NCBI GenBank assembly: GCA_014825775.1
Contig: MVAQ01000018.1
Coordinates: forward strand, 1-64,000
Length of the DNA: 64,000 nt
Reading direction: 5' to 3'
DNA from: Krasilnikovozyma curviuscula
Taxonomy: Eukaryota > Basidiomycota > Tremellomycetes > Cystofilobasidiales > Mrakiaceae
The position numbers were made by a program, and so were the translations under genes. Position 1 is the first letter of the stretch, and each line of letters starts with the position of its first letter. Shown piece after piece: positions 48,679-60,361 of this stretch. The notes under the pieces were generated by a model. That model had not been told where the DNA came from. It saw only the letters and a list, made by a program, of their open reading frames with translations, and ran no database searches.

Positions 48679-51234
48679 CTAAACTGGTGTTCGGTAACCC
48701 CTTTACCCATCTAAGGAGATGGAAATGAGACCGATTATCAAGCCATTAGTAAAATCTCTCATTTGTTTGATTGTTCATTTTGCTCTCATGGAATCGATAC
48801 TCACAGCAGCAGTGGAAGAGATACCACCGGTAGCAGTGGTTAACAAGCTGTCAACGAAAGTAGCGCCGGACCACTTCGAGCACCACAACAGCAAATGAAG
48901 TCAGGATTCAAACTGATATGACGGCAAAATTGTGCTTTGACTTACAGTTTGATGTGTGAGAACATCGCAACCGACGTCCCTCTCTTTACGTTGAACAAGC
49001 TCGACGTAGGCTTTCATTCCCTCTTTTGCGAACGCCTCAGCGAAGGTGTGAGAGATATAGGCGTTGGAGTGCAAACCACCAAGCTGTTGAAACAATCAAG
49101 ACGTTAGAGCAAAACTATGTCAGGATATAAGTGACTTGACTCACAGTGATGAACTGCCAAACGAATCCAAGCTTGCCGAGTTCCCAGACGTAAGATTTCC
49201 TAGTAACAGTACAAGCTGTCAGGTTTCAATCAATGAAGGTATTTTTATTTTTTATTTTTAATTTTCGTTGGTACCAAGTCCAGCGGCGTCCCAACTACAA
49301 TCGAGCGTTGTCAGTGAGATACGTAGCTGAAAGTCGCAGAACAAGACTCACTTAAATGAAGGACTCAAATTGTAAGCAAGCATCTGTCCAGGTCGTTCCT
49401 TCAAGACACCACGAGAGAACTCTTGAGCTTGGGAAAGGATAGGCTTGGCAGTCTCCATCCAAAGCAAACTGCAATCCCAAACGACGAAAACCATCAGGCC
49501 AGACAACAAACAGCGAAATCGCAGTTGGACTCACTCAGCATGGGGAGCGAACGTGATAGCCCTAACAATTGCACACTGAGTTCCACCTTGGTACCTGTAG
49601 TAGCCCTCTCTGGTTCTTGGAGCATCCCAGTCCCAATATGGAGCTTTGATGAGGCCGACATCCATGGCAGCTTTCAAAGCGTCCTTCTTACTCAACCTCT
49701 TCGCTTTTTCCGAGAATCCATTGATGAGCTTCTGACTAACACCTTGAAGGGCCAAAGCTTCAATGAGGACTTCAGACCATTTTTTTAAACCAGCTTGTGA
49801 TTGCCATTTATCTTCGACAGCTTGAAGTTCAGCGCCGTTCTTTCCAGCCCGTTCCGCTTCGTTCATAAGTTGGACCAAGGGGGGCAGACTAGAATTTGTT
49901 GAACCGAGAATGAATGGGTGGTCACGCTCATCGACGTTAGAGGTGATGAGAGTAGCAGCTTCAGAGTCGGTACGAGCAACGACCAAGTTCTGCGAGACAA
50001 GATTCACGTCAAAGTCAGCGAACTCAAATAACATAGAGAGAGAAGGAGAACACTCACTGAGACTCCCATGATGTCATATTGTAGGCGGATAGCGACGAGA
50101 CGGTTGATGTGCTCAGAAATGGGAACCAAGACCTAAACAGCACCGACGAGCGTCGACAGAAGAACCAGCAACTTGTCACCTAATAATTGAACCACTTACC
50201 TTGCCAGCCATATGTCCGCATTTTTCTAAGAACAGAAAATCAATCAACAACAGGCTTTGTATTGCAGCTTAAAAGGAAGGGCGTACTGGTTCCAGCAGCT
50301 TGATCTTCTATATGAATACCAGCTGCGCCAGCTTCAACGAACAACTTGGTGAGCTTCATGACAGCAGTCAAGCCACCATGTCTGGTCAAAGAAATATTTT
50401 AGTGAGTTGCAGAAAGGGTGAAATCTGAATTAACGAGCAGGGCGCACCCAGTGTCTGCGTCAGCGACGATTGGACGGAAATAGTCGATTGGTGCGAGTTT
50501 GGCTCTTTCCGACTCAGAGAGTGCAAGCCTGGCGTGTCTTTGTTTCCTATCATGGAAGAGTTGAGCAGAAAAGAGTTGAGAGACCTTTCCAGGAACAGTG
50601 TTGTAAGGGTAGTCTGAAATAGTGGGAGCGACGCCATTATCGGAAAGTCAGCAATGCTGCGTTGATTCACCTTATATCAGACCTCCGAAAAAGTATGCTT
50701 ACCAGCAAGATCAGGTCCAGGTTCATTGGTGCTTGATGCCGTTGAACTACATTGCCATCCAGAGACGTAGACTGTTTCTAAGAACTTTGCCATTTGACTC
50801 TGCTGCACGACATCGAGACTGTAAGGAAATGGGGAAAAGAAAGTCATTTATATGAAGAAGCTCGTTCATAGGAAACATCTATACTCACGCTCCATAAGTA
50901 TGAGAAACATCACCCTTTTTGTACTTCTTGTCGAGCAAGGCGTACAGCTTCTTACCCATCTCGTCGGATGGATATTTGATTTCGATCGTTCCTCTCTTGG
51001 ACACAACATCCTGAGCAGTATAAGGTCTCACCGTTCTTGCCCAACGAGGGTCCTGGAAAGGGACACCGAAAAAAATAAAAAAGAAGAAAAATCAGCCATA
51101 CCGCCTCGTCAATCAAGTTGCTCGTGATTGAGAAAGCCGGAGCCCCTGATTTCCCAATTATCGATTTCACTTACTTTCCACCACTGCTCGACCTTCTTAA
51201 CTTCTGCGTCGAATAGACTCTTTTCGGATAACAT
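48679..51234 (-). CDS. ICL1: Isocitrate lyase
   Basis: Glyoxylate-cycle enzyme that cleaves isocitrate to glyoxylate and succinate, needed for growth on two-carbon compounds and fatty acids. Start [19 protein letters not shown] at 51234. Family motifs are [48 protein letters not shown], the catalytic KKCGHMAGK loop (the first lysine is formed across an intron), [50 protein letters not shown] and [12 protein letters not shown]. The C-terminus is [10 protein letters not shown], without a peroxisomal SKL-type signal. About 525 residues, as expected. A 5' leader intron is likely (acceptor at 51253 or so). Three copies of an 11-bp motif lie about 250-310 bp upstream. Confidence 0.97.
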
Positions 51235-51924
51235 TGGAAGCTTTGATTCTGGATTATCTAAAAAAAAGGGTAGAACAGAGGGCAATCAGCTTCGTTGCCA
51301 GCTAGGATGACAAGAAAGACCTGTCGTCCACAGACCTCAGCAGACTTAAGAAACAGGGCTCACTGCTGTTCTGATGGTATGCAACGCTGTAGTTGACTCG
51401 ATTCTTGATTCGTTATTGGGTGTTGAGAGGGAAGCTGAAACGCACGCGACACCTCGAGCTTTATATATGAAGTCAAAAAAGTTGACACCACTCGTTCCCA
51501 AGCCACACAACTCGCAGCCGCGAGTGGTGTCAAACGAGTGGTGTCCCGCCTAGTCATTAACGTGATGATGTTCCGCTAGGCCGAAGAGCAGGCCTTTCGG
51601 ATATAGCTGTGTCTCACGCGACCTACTTGCAGCGCCTTGCTAACGCCACGCCGCGCCAACAGCACAGAAGGAAATGTGAATATCATGGATTGACACAGGG
51701 AAGAGACCTACGTAGAAACACAAAAAGGGGACTTTATAGAAACACATAGGGTATTGGAGCATTTTGAAGTGACTGAGGGCTGGAAATGTTCAAGAGGAGG
51801 CAAGCGCAGGTGCTGGGTGTTATGCCTTTAAAGTCGATACAGCCAGCATCCCACCCTTCCCTCTCGCTCTTGTTCCCATGCAGATGTGTAAGCGGACCGA
51901 CAAAAATTACTCAACATTCTCATT
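51235..51924. promoter_or_regulatory. Region between isocitrate lyase and cullin-1, with three-copy motif
   Basis: A 0.69-kb gap holding the ICL1 promoter and the cullin-1 3' flank. At 51482-51494 lies TTGACACCACTCG; its perfect reverse complement is at 51521-51533, and the 11-bp core CGAGTGGTGTC recurs at 51535-51545, exactly 14 bp downstream of the second copy. The arrangement (one inverted, two direct copies) suggests a binding site for a regulator of this tightly controlled gene. The motif does not match the budding-yeast CSRE consensus. Confidence 0.55.
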
Positions 51925-54900
51925 TTACGCCAGCTGTAGCAATCAAAAAGAAACAAAACAAAAATCAGAACGGCCGGTCTACTAGTAACCACGCGCGGAA
52001 GCAAACAAGCACTCACGTAGTTGTAGGTGTCTCTCTCTCCCTCCTTTCGCTCAAGGTACTCCTTCTCTACAAGACCCTCAATTTGCTACGAAAGAGAACA
52101 AGAAGGCGAGTTAGCAAAACAGTTCTATTGGTGTCGCGATGCGGTTACGGAGGCACAAGAAGTTTTCGCGAGAAGAAGCTCACCTTCTTGATGAGAGAAA
52201 CGTTGGGCGTAAATCGTGCTGCTACAATACCAGTAACTTCGTTGATAAGAGCCTACAGAGTGATGGTCAAATCAGAACCTGTTGTCCCAAAAAGTGGCAG
52301 CGAAAGCAACAGGAATGGGCAACTCACTTGATGCTTCATCGTCTTTCGTGATTTCATGACTCTGACAATAGTTGCCTGGATGACGAACTTTCTGTCCTCT
52401 TCAACATCCTTGAGCACTTGAGCCTGCTCGGCCTTCTGTTCGGCCTTGATTGGTTGGTTGAGTTGAACTCTGACCTTCTTTGACTTGTAGTCTTTTGAAG
52501 CGCAATTTAAAAAAAAAATTCAGCGAATAACACTCAAGTGGCCAAAGATATCAATGAACTCACTGTAGTTGAGCTCGTAGGTGGTGTCCTCACCCTCCTC
52601 TTTGATTTCCAGCAAGACCTTTGCCTTGACAAGAAGAGCCATGTTCGGTTTCAATGTTTCTGGTCCTAGCTGAGTGGCAGTCTCAATTTCTTTGTAAGAG
52701 ACCGAGTCCGATTCATTGAACAGACACAAGATGGCGGTTTGGTAGGACGAGCACATAAATATGTAGGAGGTATTGAGATACCTCGTTCGAATTTCGAACT
52801 TGGAGACGTGCCATAGCCAGGTAAGCTTACGACCACTTTTAGAATGGAAGATAAAAGTTTATTATTATGAGCAAAAGAAGGGAAGTATGAGAAAAAGACT
52901 GACGAGTGTTGGGATTGGTAGTATCGAACGAATCGTTCGTGGGTCTTAGCGATTTCTTTGGGAGGAGTGAAGTCGAAGGGTTTAGGATCCAGAGGCCAGA
53001 AAGTTTGCGACAGAACCATGATATTGAAGTCAACTACATCAGAAATAGCCCAAAAAGGTAAGTAAGGTCAGAACGGCAGGAAGTTGCATGCTGCGATGAA
53101 CTGACCATCGAGTTCTTTAGCATCGTGGGTTTGCAACATTTTTTCGTTATACTTGTCACTCAGATCTTTACTCAGATTCATATCTAGTTGAAAGTATAAC
53201 AATTAGGATTTTAGCTGAAACAGCTATCACAGGAACGACCAGACGTACCAGTGAACATTCTGGTGAGTTTGTTTGTGTAATCGAACCCAGCAGCCTCCTT
53301 CAGTTTGGTGATCATACTAGCTTCGGATTCATCAGATGCAGATTGAGAGTGAATGAGACGCCTACAAAGACTCTTCCAGTAGAACTTTTGGAATACATCT
53401 TTATCTTCAATATACTTGAAGACAACCATCTGAGAGCGGAGATGAAACGAATTAGTGATTAAAAATCAAGTAATCCCTTTGTTGCTAATCATTAGGCATG
53501 ATACTTACCACTTGGTTCAAAGCAGCCTCCAACTCTTCACCTTCAGCGATCTTATTTGTCTTCTTGAGCAGAGCATCAGCATGCTTGGAGAGGAGTTCTG
53601 GTGATTTGGCATTGTCCTGTTGTCCATCTTTACCCTTGGTTGCTGGATTACTGTTGACGTATTCTCTGCATGCCTTATCCAAGGAAGCAACGAATCCAGC
53701 TTCACCTCTGAACGACTCGTCAACAACACCAAGGTTCTTCTTGTGGACTTCAAGTAGTGCTTCAACATACGCTTTGGGTTCCTGTTAGATGCCAACATAG
53801 ACAGATACAAGTTAAGGTCAGCGCGATGTCTGATGTCGACAATAGGGCACAAAAAGGACAGACCACCGCGCCTTTGGGACCTCCTTCCTCTTCATCATTA
53901 CCCTCTCCTCCACCAGCCACAGAATCTTTACTCTTTGGTATAAGCTTCTCAATAGCAGCAATTCCCTGTCTCTTGACGTGGTCATCGAACTTCTTTCGAA
54001 GCGGTTCCAAACCTTCTGAGATACGAGCGAGAAGTATGTACATCCTGGCAAGATCTGTGGTAGAAAACATCAGTGATCAAAGTATTCATTGAAAAATTGA
54101 AATCACCTACCATTGGCTTTCTCATTGTCAAGCAAGACCTGGAATTCTTCCCAGAATATCTCTGAGTGAGCTCTGATGAGGACATCTTCGCAACGACTGA
54201 CCAACTAGAGCCAGCAGCGTCAACAAGCCATCAATAAAGCAACGCATTAGCTTGAATATGTGAAAAACAACCTACAGCTTTTCTGGTGTCACTGTGCAAG
54301 TACCGCTCAACTCTGTCTTCCTCTTCCTTCAGCCTCTCTTCCGCCTTCTTCAAGTAGTCACTGACAGAATGAGAAGCCAGGTAAGTCTCTGATTCAGCCT
54401 TGTAGTATGCCGCGGTTGCATCAACGAAAGGAACTTCAAAGTGTTGTTTGTACACTTCGAGATTCTGTCGATTTGTGTCAGTTTGATCAAGGCCAAGAGA
54501 GACTGAGATGCAAAGAGGGCAACAAATGAACAGTGTGAGACCTGTCAGACTGAATTTATGAAGAGAGAAGAATATTACTTACCGAAACTGTCGATGACCT
54601 TTTTGACCAATCCAGTGTCAATTTCTTCTCCGTTCCTCTGCTTCTCGATCATCTGCATCAACGCATTGGCCAGTTTCTTGTTACTCTGAACATAAGTAAA
54701 GTAATGGTTCTTCCATTGAACAAGAGCAAGCTGTTGAATCAGGATGGAGAGGACGCAACAACAAGAGGTTGGGCGTTAGTATAAGTTTTCTAAAGTTGAG
54801 CGTTTCCGCATAGGTAAAAAGGGCATGCGAAAAGAACACTCACAGTGTATACATTGTAGATACCCTTTCTACCTTCATCCTTCTCTCTTTTAACCCAATG

Positions 54901-55888
54901 TCTGTTTAAGTACGTGAACATTCTGTTGACATAATTGGCACCTGTCGTATATCTGTCCCACTCTCCGACGTAGTATTGCAAAAGAGCAAGGTCTGAAAGT
55001 CCATCCGATTCCTTTAGGGAAATATAACATGTTGAGTACTCAGCGGAGTCAGAAAGGATCGAAGGGTTGTAGGAATATTGCATACCTTCTTCAGCAACTG
55101 TAAGTGGTGAATAAAGTAGTTCGATAGATTGTTGTAGAGATCAGCTCCCATCAAGTTGGCACCGGCTAGATTGGTTAATTATAGGAATAATAGATGGTTA
55201 GAATAGTGAACTTGACACCAATGTAAAGCCTCATGGTGTGCTGGCTCGAGAATGAAAGAAGGAAGGAGAAACGCACATCTTGGACCGCTGCTGCCTCCTT
55301 CAGCTCTTCCGTTAGGCATGCGACTGCTGGTACAGTAGTTGTAGGAGGTGGTATAGAGAGCCATGTAGTACGAATAGGACATTCCATCCTGAAGTCTGGC
55401 ATTATCCCCAAGGAGAAGCGCAGGATTGATAAGACGTGTACGAAAAGAGAACGTCAGATCAGGATTTGTCATTTTGGTCCATTTGAGCCCAATCCTCCTG
55501 AAGCTGCATCCAAAAGACTCTCAGGATAGCGCAGAAGTAGCTCATCCTGATGTTTAAGCCCAGATTAAGCCTCAAGAGAATCGCCAACTGCTTTCGTTTC
55601 TCCAATGGAAAGGACCTTTGACATGGCCAGACAGGACAGTAAGAAATGTCATCCAGAACACTTACTTTGTCATAATATGTTCAACACCAGCCTCCAAGTA
55701 GTTCCATGATGTCTGAAGATCAGCATTGGCTCTGGTGAAGGAAGGGAAACGTCAACGGGTCAGACCTCTCCTTCGCCCCATGAGGAATGCAGCAGCTTTG
55801 ACCTCAAGACAAGCTGGCATCCGAAGCTACGAATGGGTACTTACGGTGGAGCTACTGGATCAGCTGGGGCTGTAGAGGAGGATGCCAT
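51925..55888 (-). CDS. CUL1: Cullin-1 (Cdc53), SCF ubiquitin ligase scaffold
   Basis: Scaffold linking Skp1/F-box adaptors to the RING protein Rbx1. Start [15 protein letters not shown] at 55888, then [19 protein letters not shown]. Cullin repeats include [40 protein letters not shown] with [13 protein letters not shown], and LVKKVIDSF. The cullin homology domain contains [34 protein letters not shown] and the FDTTNPNTR region. The C-terminal winged-helix region has [19 protein letters not shown] with the neddylation lysine (RVMK). The gene ends with a tiny coding exon: after TYNY, a GTGAGT intron leads to CTGGCGTAA (LA stop, 51933-51925), giving the standard YNYLA end. At least 13 introns. 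Start codon is only 117 bp from that of the divergent Costars gene. Confidence 0.96.
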
Positions 55889-56005
55889 CTCCAGGGCAAA
55901 TTGATGATTCTAGGTGAAAGGCCGTTGGGAGCTGATCTAAGTGAAATCCCATTATTCGCCTCTGATTTATCTCATCTTCCAACGGTCATTCGGTCGATTC
56001 TCAAA
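55889..56005. promoter_or_regulatory. 117-bp bidirectional promoter, CUL1 / Costars gene
   Basis: Only 117 bp lie between the two divergent start codons, so both promoters and both leaders overlap here. The sequence contains CATCTTCCAACGGTCATTC and no TATA box that I could assign. Confidence 0.6.
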
Positions 56006-56412
56006 ATGAACACTGAACATGAGATAGAGCTGTTGAAGGTAAGTTGAGTACTTTTCCTCATTCCTTTGTTCGCCTGCTGACCTGTCCACGACTCGCAGAA
56101 CGAAATTACGCGCTTGGGGACCGTCTCACCAGAGACTGGACTGCCTGCGGTGAAATTTGGTGTGATTGTGAGAGACCCACGGTGCGAGCAGATCTTCGAA
56201 GCTATAGTAGGAACACTTCGTGCAGCCAAGAGGAAGAAGGTAGGCTTGATACTCATCTCCACCCCTTTGATGACGCTTCAGCTGTTGATGTTTCTTTTCG
56301 TTCTCTGGCATTGCTTGGTACCTTTTAGGTTGTGAAATACGATTCTGAGATGCTTCTTCAGGGTGTTCACGACGACGTCGTGGTGTACTTGTTGGTCCCG
56401 CCGCCAGCTTAA
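56006..56412 (+). CDS. Costars family protein (ABRACL-like)
   Basis: Small cytosolic protein; in animals and Dictyostelium Costars/ABRACL proteins act on actin organisation and cell motility. Three exons (56006-56038, 56099-56239, 56329-56412) give exactly 85 residues in frame: MNTEHEIELLKNEITRLG, then LPAVKFGVIVRDPRCEQIFE, AIVGTLRAAKRKK and SEMLLQGVHDDVVVYLLV. The Costars domain fills the whole protein, including the VKFGV, F.ALVGTLKAAK and LLQG.HD motifs. The mean size of this family is about 80 residues. Divergent from CUL1 with a 117-bp shared promoter. Exon edges are well supported because the reading frame continues across both introns. Confidence 0.93.
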
Positions 56413-57164
56413 ACGCAACCACCTGCACCCGGCCTTTCTAGTTCTAAATCGGTTTCTTTCTTGAATAACTTGGATCTTGGTGTACTTTCTTGGCATCGGT
56501 ACGTACATGACTTACGACTCGTGGTCATGCTTAGCTTTCTTGACTGCAAGAGCGCGGAGAACTGATCTAAGACCACTGCATTGCTTCTCTAGCGCAACGT
56601 GTAAAGAACCAACCCTTCACTACATTTTGATTTACTATGGAAATTATTCAGGCTTCATTGGCTAGCGATCACTCCGAGCGCGATGCAAGGCTGGCCGAGC
56701 GAGCCCTCGCATTTGAGCATCGTCTCGCCTCCCTCTAAGATCCAGTATTCGAGCGCAGCTAAGAAGCGAGGCTTTGTATTGGTTCTCAAATTGCTGCTAG
56801 TGTCGAGACCGTCTCCCTCCTGGGGCAGCGCCGGAGCGATAAAGAATATCGCACTGGCCATAGGGGTTCTGACAACCCTATCCAATTGCGCCTGTTTCGA
56901 TACAGAAGCAATTGATACGTGGATTCATCACCTTTTTACTACTGCAGCATCTAAATCTCATGATGGAGCAGCTCTTGATGCGATTGATGTTCATCCGGAC
57001 CGTTAGCAGCACACGAGAGCCTGACCGGGTCTTCGCAGCTCTTCTCATCCGCGTCGTCTCCTTCAGCTTTGAGTAATCGTATATATTTTCGAAAAAACTC
57101 TCAACCGTACCTGGCTATAACCAAGCAGTTCAACCTCCCAATTGTAAAAGAACAGCCAACGAAA
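56413..57164. other. Region of conflicting open frames, gene model unresolved
   Basis: On the plus strand several protein-like stretches lie in different frames: HSERDARLAERALAFEHRL (about 56670-56730), QIAASVETVSLLGQRRSDKE (about 56790), KSHDGAALDAIDVHPDR ending 57006, and LMRLMFIRTVSSTREPDRVF ending at about 57075. I could not connect them by introns with acceptable splice sites. It could be a gene with unusual splicing, a decayed gene, or chance; I do not assign a function. Confidence 0.25.
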
Positions 57165-57561
57165 ATGCTGAAAACGATCATCAACAAAGGAGGATTTCTT
57201 CGAATCCTTCCCAACATTCTTATCGACCTTCCATCCATGCGTCCATCTGCATTCATAGTGCGAAACAGGTTTGAACTCACTGGATTTGCTGGGGGAGCTG
57301 GTGCAGCCGTCTACTTGTACAAGCAGAGTCAGTTTCCAGAAGGTGAGGAGACATTCATTCGTCAAGTGGGGAAGTGTTCTGTTGTTATGAATGCTGATGT
57401 CCTCATGTTCATCCTGCTCTTTCTTTTCTCGATTCGCTCTGGTAATAATATTTTCCTCAACAATAGCCGATGGGCCTAAGTTTTTCCCTTCATCTGCATC
57501 TACCAAGCACATAGCTAAGCAGATATCTGGGGAGAATTTCAAGGGCGTTTCAGATTCGTGA
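57165..57561 (+). CDS. Small protein of unknown function, possible single membrane segment
   Basis: Two exons (57165-57342 and 57467-57561) join in frame to give 90 residues: MLKTIINKGGFLRILPNILI, a basic segment, LTGFAGGAGAAVYLYKQ as a possible glycine-rich membrane segment, and a hydrophilic end (AKQISGENFKGVSDS). The start has AAAATG context. The N-terminus is amphipathic and basic with few acids, compatible with mitochondrial import, and the genes that follow on the same strand encode mitochondrial proteins; this is inference. If the 124-nt intron is retained, the protein instead gains a hydrophobic tail (VLMFILLFLFSI) before a stop at 57479. I do not recognise the family. Confidence 0.5.
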
Positions 57562-58668
57562 TTCGCTGGTCTCAGATCTTGTGAGAATATCTAGAGACTA
57601 ATAGTATCAACTGGGTCTGGGGTCTGACTCTCGCTTGAGGTTTCTCTTTTTCCCATGATGGTCTGCTCTCTTTCTCCACCGCGCTGCGCGATTGCTCTTT
57701 GCGACTTTTCTTCTTTACCAATAGATGACAATGAAGAGCAACAGTAATTCTATTAGATATAATCTTGGAAGAGACTCAGAGAAGGCTTGTTCTCGTTTTG
57801 AAAATATGTTGACTCGATACCGCTGCAATTTAAGGTAGATGTCCTGCTATTGAGAGTAAGGTTCTTGTGGTCTATGGACGTTGTGGTTATATTTCTAAGC
57901 GCAATAAAACTTAAAAACCTTTTCGCACAGCTTTATTCCTCCTGGGTTCAGCTCACGCAAGACGATATTGTGCGCTGACGACCAAGGTTATTATATGAGG
58001 GCTAACAGCTCTGATCTTGACGGTCAAAGCGCCCCCAAGCGTGCTCGGGTTTGAGGGAATTCCTCCCGAGCAAATTTTACGCTCTAGCATTACAATTCAC
58101 GAGTTCTACTGCACCTTTGAGGAATTCGTACCCAAAACGTCATCAGCGTAGTAAGGATTCCTTGCGCATCCTGCCCTTGCTCCAGCTCCATCGGCTCCTG
58201 TAAAAGAAGCAGAACTAAACCTGTCATACAACTTAAATTACTAAATCTTTGCGGATTCTCCGTTGAGAAACTTGGCGGAGCACTTTGGAGTGGACCACGT
58301 CGCGTCTTGCGAGGAGACAGCGAACAGCCGGGCTGTACAAGACTCAGAGTGGTAGATTCTTAGTACCGAATTCTCTCGGTATACATAAAATCCTCCCAAG
58401 TTGTGTTTTGGCCATGACTCTGCAGAGAGCCGATCTCATTGAATGAAAACAACCCAATTAGGAGTAACTTGTTGCTGAAACTGATCCCCAGCAAAGAAAA
58501 TCACAGTCTCGAACTATTCTTCTCATTTATTTATTCAAGTGAACCTTGTTACGTGGATTTGGGTGAGGTGGTGGCTGAACCAAACGACGGTGTCTCCACA
58601 TCGTCGTGCGACCTTCCCATTTCCAGCTGCTGACGTCCACCATCTCAAAGCCCCCAGTCCAAGCAAAC
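57562..58668. other. Intergenic region, no gene seen
   Basis: About 1.1 kb. A hairpin GCTCGGG...CCCGAGC (58047-58075, inner stem GAGG/CCTC) is followed by AAATTTT. I looked for tRNA, 5S rRNA and U6-like sequences and saw none. The right end should hold the AIM41 promoter. Confidence 0.45.
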
Positions 58669-59658
58669 ATGTTTCTCTCAAGATCCATAAGATCAATCTC
58701 AACTAAATCTAATGTATCAATGCAATTCAAGCCAGCTTCAGTTATTAACGTCCGCTCGTTTCATCCCACATTCGCCAAACTAAACGCCTCGACGCCAGAT
58801 GGACCAACCTCGACAGCAGAGGCAGCTGTTGAAAAGGTTATTGAGAAGCTACCGATCAGAGATACACTGAAAAATGCTCTGAAGGGTTTCATGAGAGCTC
58901 GAGTGAGTCGAACTGGTACTTTTTTCTCCCGTCGATATTTTGCATGAAAGAACTGACCAGTTTTTGCTTCTCCTCGCTATGTATCTGCTGGTATAACAGG
59001 ATAAAGTAAGATACTTTGAAGACCTTCATCTGAACGGACTCAACGGAGCTGTTAACTGACCAACACTTTTTGTTAAAATTCAGGAAGGCACGTCGCTCAT
59101 TCGAGTGTGTATTCCCCAAGTTCTATATACTGCTATAGGCTATAAGCTTGCATCTTAGCTGATTTCGAGCTTTTTGTTTGTTTAGTCGCTGATGGCTGAT
59201 GTTCAGTACCTCGAAAAATCTACAAGCCCCCCTCACACCGCCGACGACTCTGCGATATACGCCCTTTTGAAGAGAGCGTATTTACAGCGAGTGAGTTTCA
59301 AGTTTTCCAGCTCAAATTCTAGGATGCTTGGCGGTTCTCTGAACTCTCTTTTCTTCTTCAGCTCGATTCTTCGAATCAATATCTCGACGCTCAACGTCCA
59401 GACCTATCAGAGAGCGAGCTCAAAGAAGCCAGCTACATCAAGACTCTCCTCCCCGAAACAGTCTCACAGGAAAAAATCAATTCAACAATTTCGGAATTGT
59501 TTGAAAAGCTGAAGATCCGAGTCGGTAATCCGAAAGAGCAAGGTCGACTGATGAAGGCGTTCTGGGAAGAAATTGGTGGGAAGGAGAGAGTGGAGGATGC
59601 TAGTGCTGTCGGAAAGATGATCAAAGAAGTGATTTCAAGTGGGATCATGCCCAAGTGA
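58669..59658 (+). CDS. AIM41: Mitochondrial YqeY/GatB-domain protein Aim41
   Basis: Mitochondrial protein of the YqeY family, which resembles the tRNA-binding tail of the GatB amidotransferase subunit; exact function is unknown. Exon 1 starts MFLSRSIRSISTKSNVSM, a basic, Ser-rich presequence, then LPIRDTLKNALKGFMRAR. The family motif ARDK is completed by a 6-nt exon (GATAAA, 59000-59005, Asp-Lys). Exon 3 (59084-59104) gives EGTSLIR, exon 4 (59186-59290) SLMADVQYLEKSTSP to YLQR, and the last exon (59362-59658) LDSSNQYLDAQRPDLSESEL through TLLPETVSQEKI to the stop. The order and content match bacterial YqeY (the R-x-A-R-D-K then L-R-L-L-A motif). A longer N-terminus from 58606 is open but less likely. 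Confidence 0.9.
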
Positions 59659-60361
59659 TATGTGTTTTGATATTGCGTGATTCCGGCAGTCGACGGTTTG
59701 CCTTGCGCAACGTCACCGACACTTATTTCTGAAAGCAGCAGTCATTAAGCATTAAGCTATCATTTGTTGTAATCTTCTCAGACTTTCTGAGACTCGATTC
59801 GGGCTGGGAAGTCTCAAATGTCAAGTGAAGCATCTTTGTTTACTTTCAAGTTCGCGATGCAGTCTCGATATGATTGGGAATAAGTAAGTACTTAGACCAG
59901 GCTTACGTATACTATAGCATGTCTGCTCTTTATACTACTGCCTACAATCTGAATCTCTGATCATTGAGGCAGTCCTTTGAGAGCCAAAGCGCTTCTCGCA
60001 CTACGACTAGGATCCTTCAGCTAGTCCTGACTCGCCTAGAAGCAAAGCCTCGGAAAGGTCTTCTGATCCTAAGGAAGAGGAATAGCTTCCAGATCCCGTC
60101 TATGGAGGGGAGAAGCAGCTAAGTCGGGTTGATTTGGCCGCAAAGAATCCACTCCTTTTAAACATCACCGCAGAGCATGGACTTTGAGCTCCTCAGTAAC
60201 CGAATCGGCATTGTATGGGTACAGGAATGACAGAGAAAGAAGAAATAGGTAGTTCAGGATAAAAGTCAGTAAAAATCATTGCCAGCTCTTGAAGGTCAGG
60301 GCCTGCCTGACTGTCCAGCGGCGAGCTTGCCCTCGACAACGAACGAAAAAAACGGACAGAA
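59659..60361. other. Intergenic region, no gene seen
   Basis: A 0.7-kb gap between two same-strand genes with stops in all plus-strand frames and no recognised structure; presumed AIM41 3' flank and ATP23 promoter. Confidence 0.5.

Noticed and set aside
58047..58075. GCTCGGG/CCCGAGC hairpin as a terminator or RNA gene
   Set aside because: No flanking gene or conserved RNA family; hairpin terminators are not used by pol II.
57600..58100. Possible small RNA (5S, U6, tRNA or snoRNA)
   Set aside because: No T-arm, 5S internal control or U6 signature; box C/D-like fragments lacked a partner D box.
58606..58668. AIM41 N-terminal extension MRPSHFQLL
   Set aside because: The MFLSRSIRSI start gives a better presequence; the extension is likely leader.
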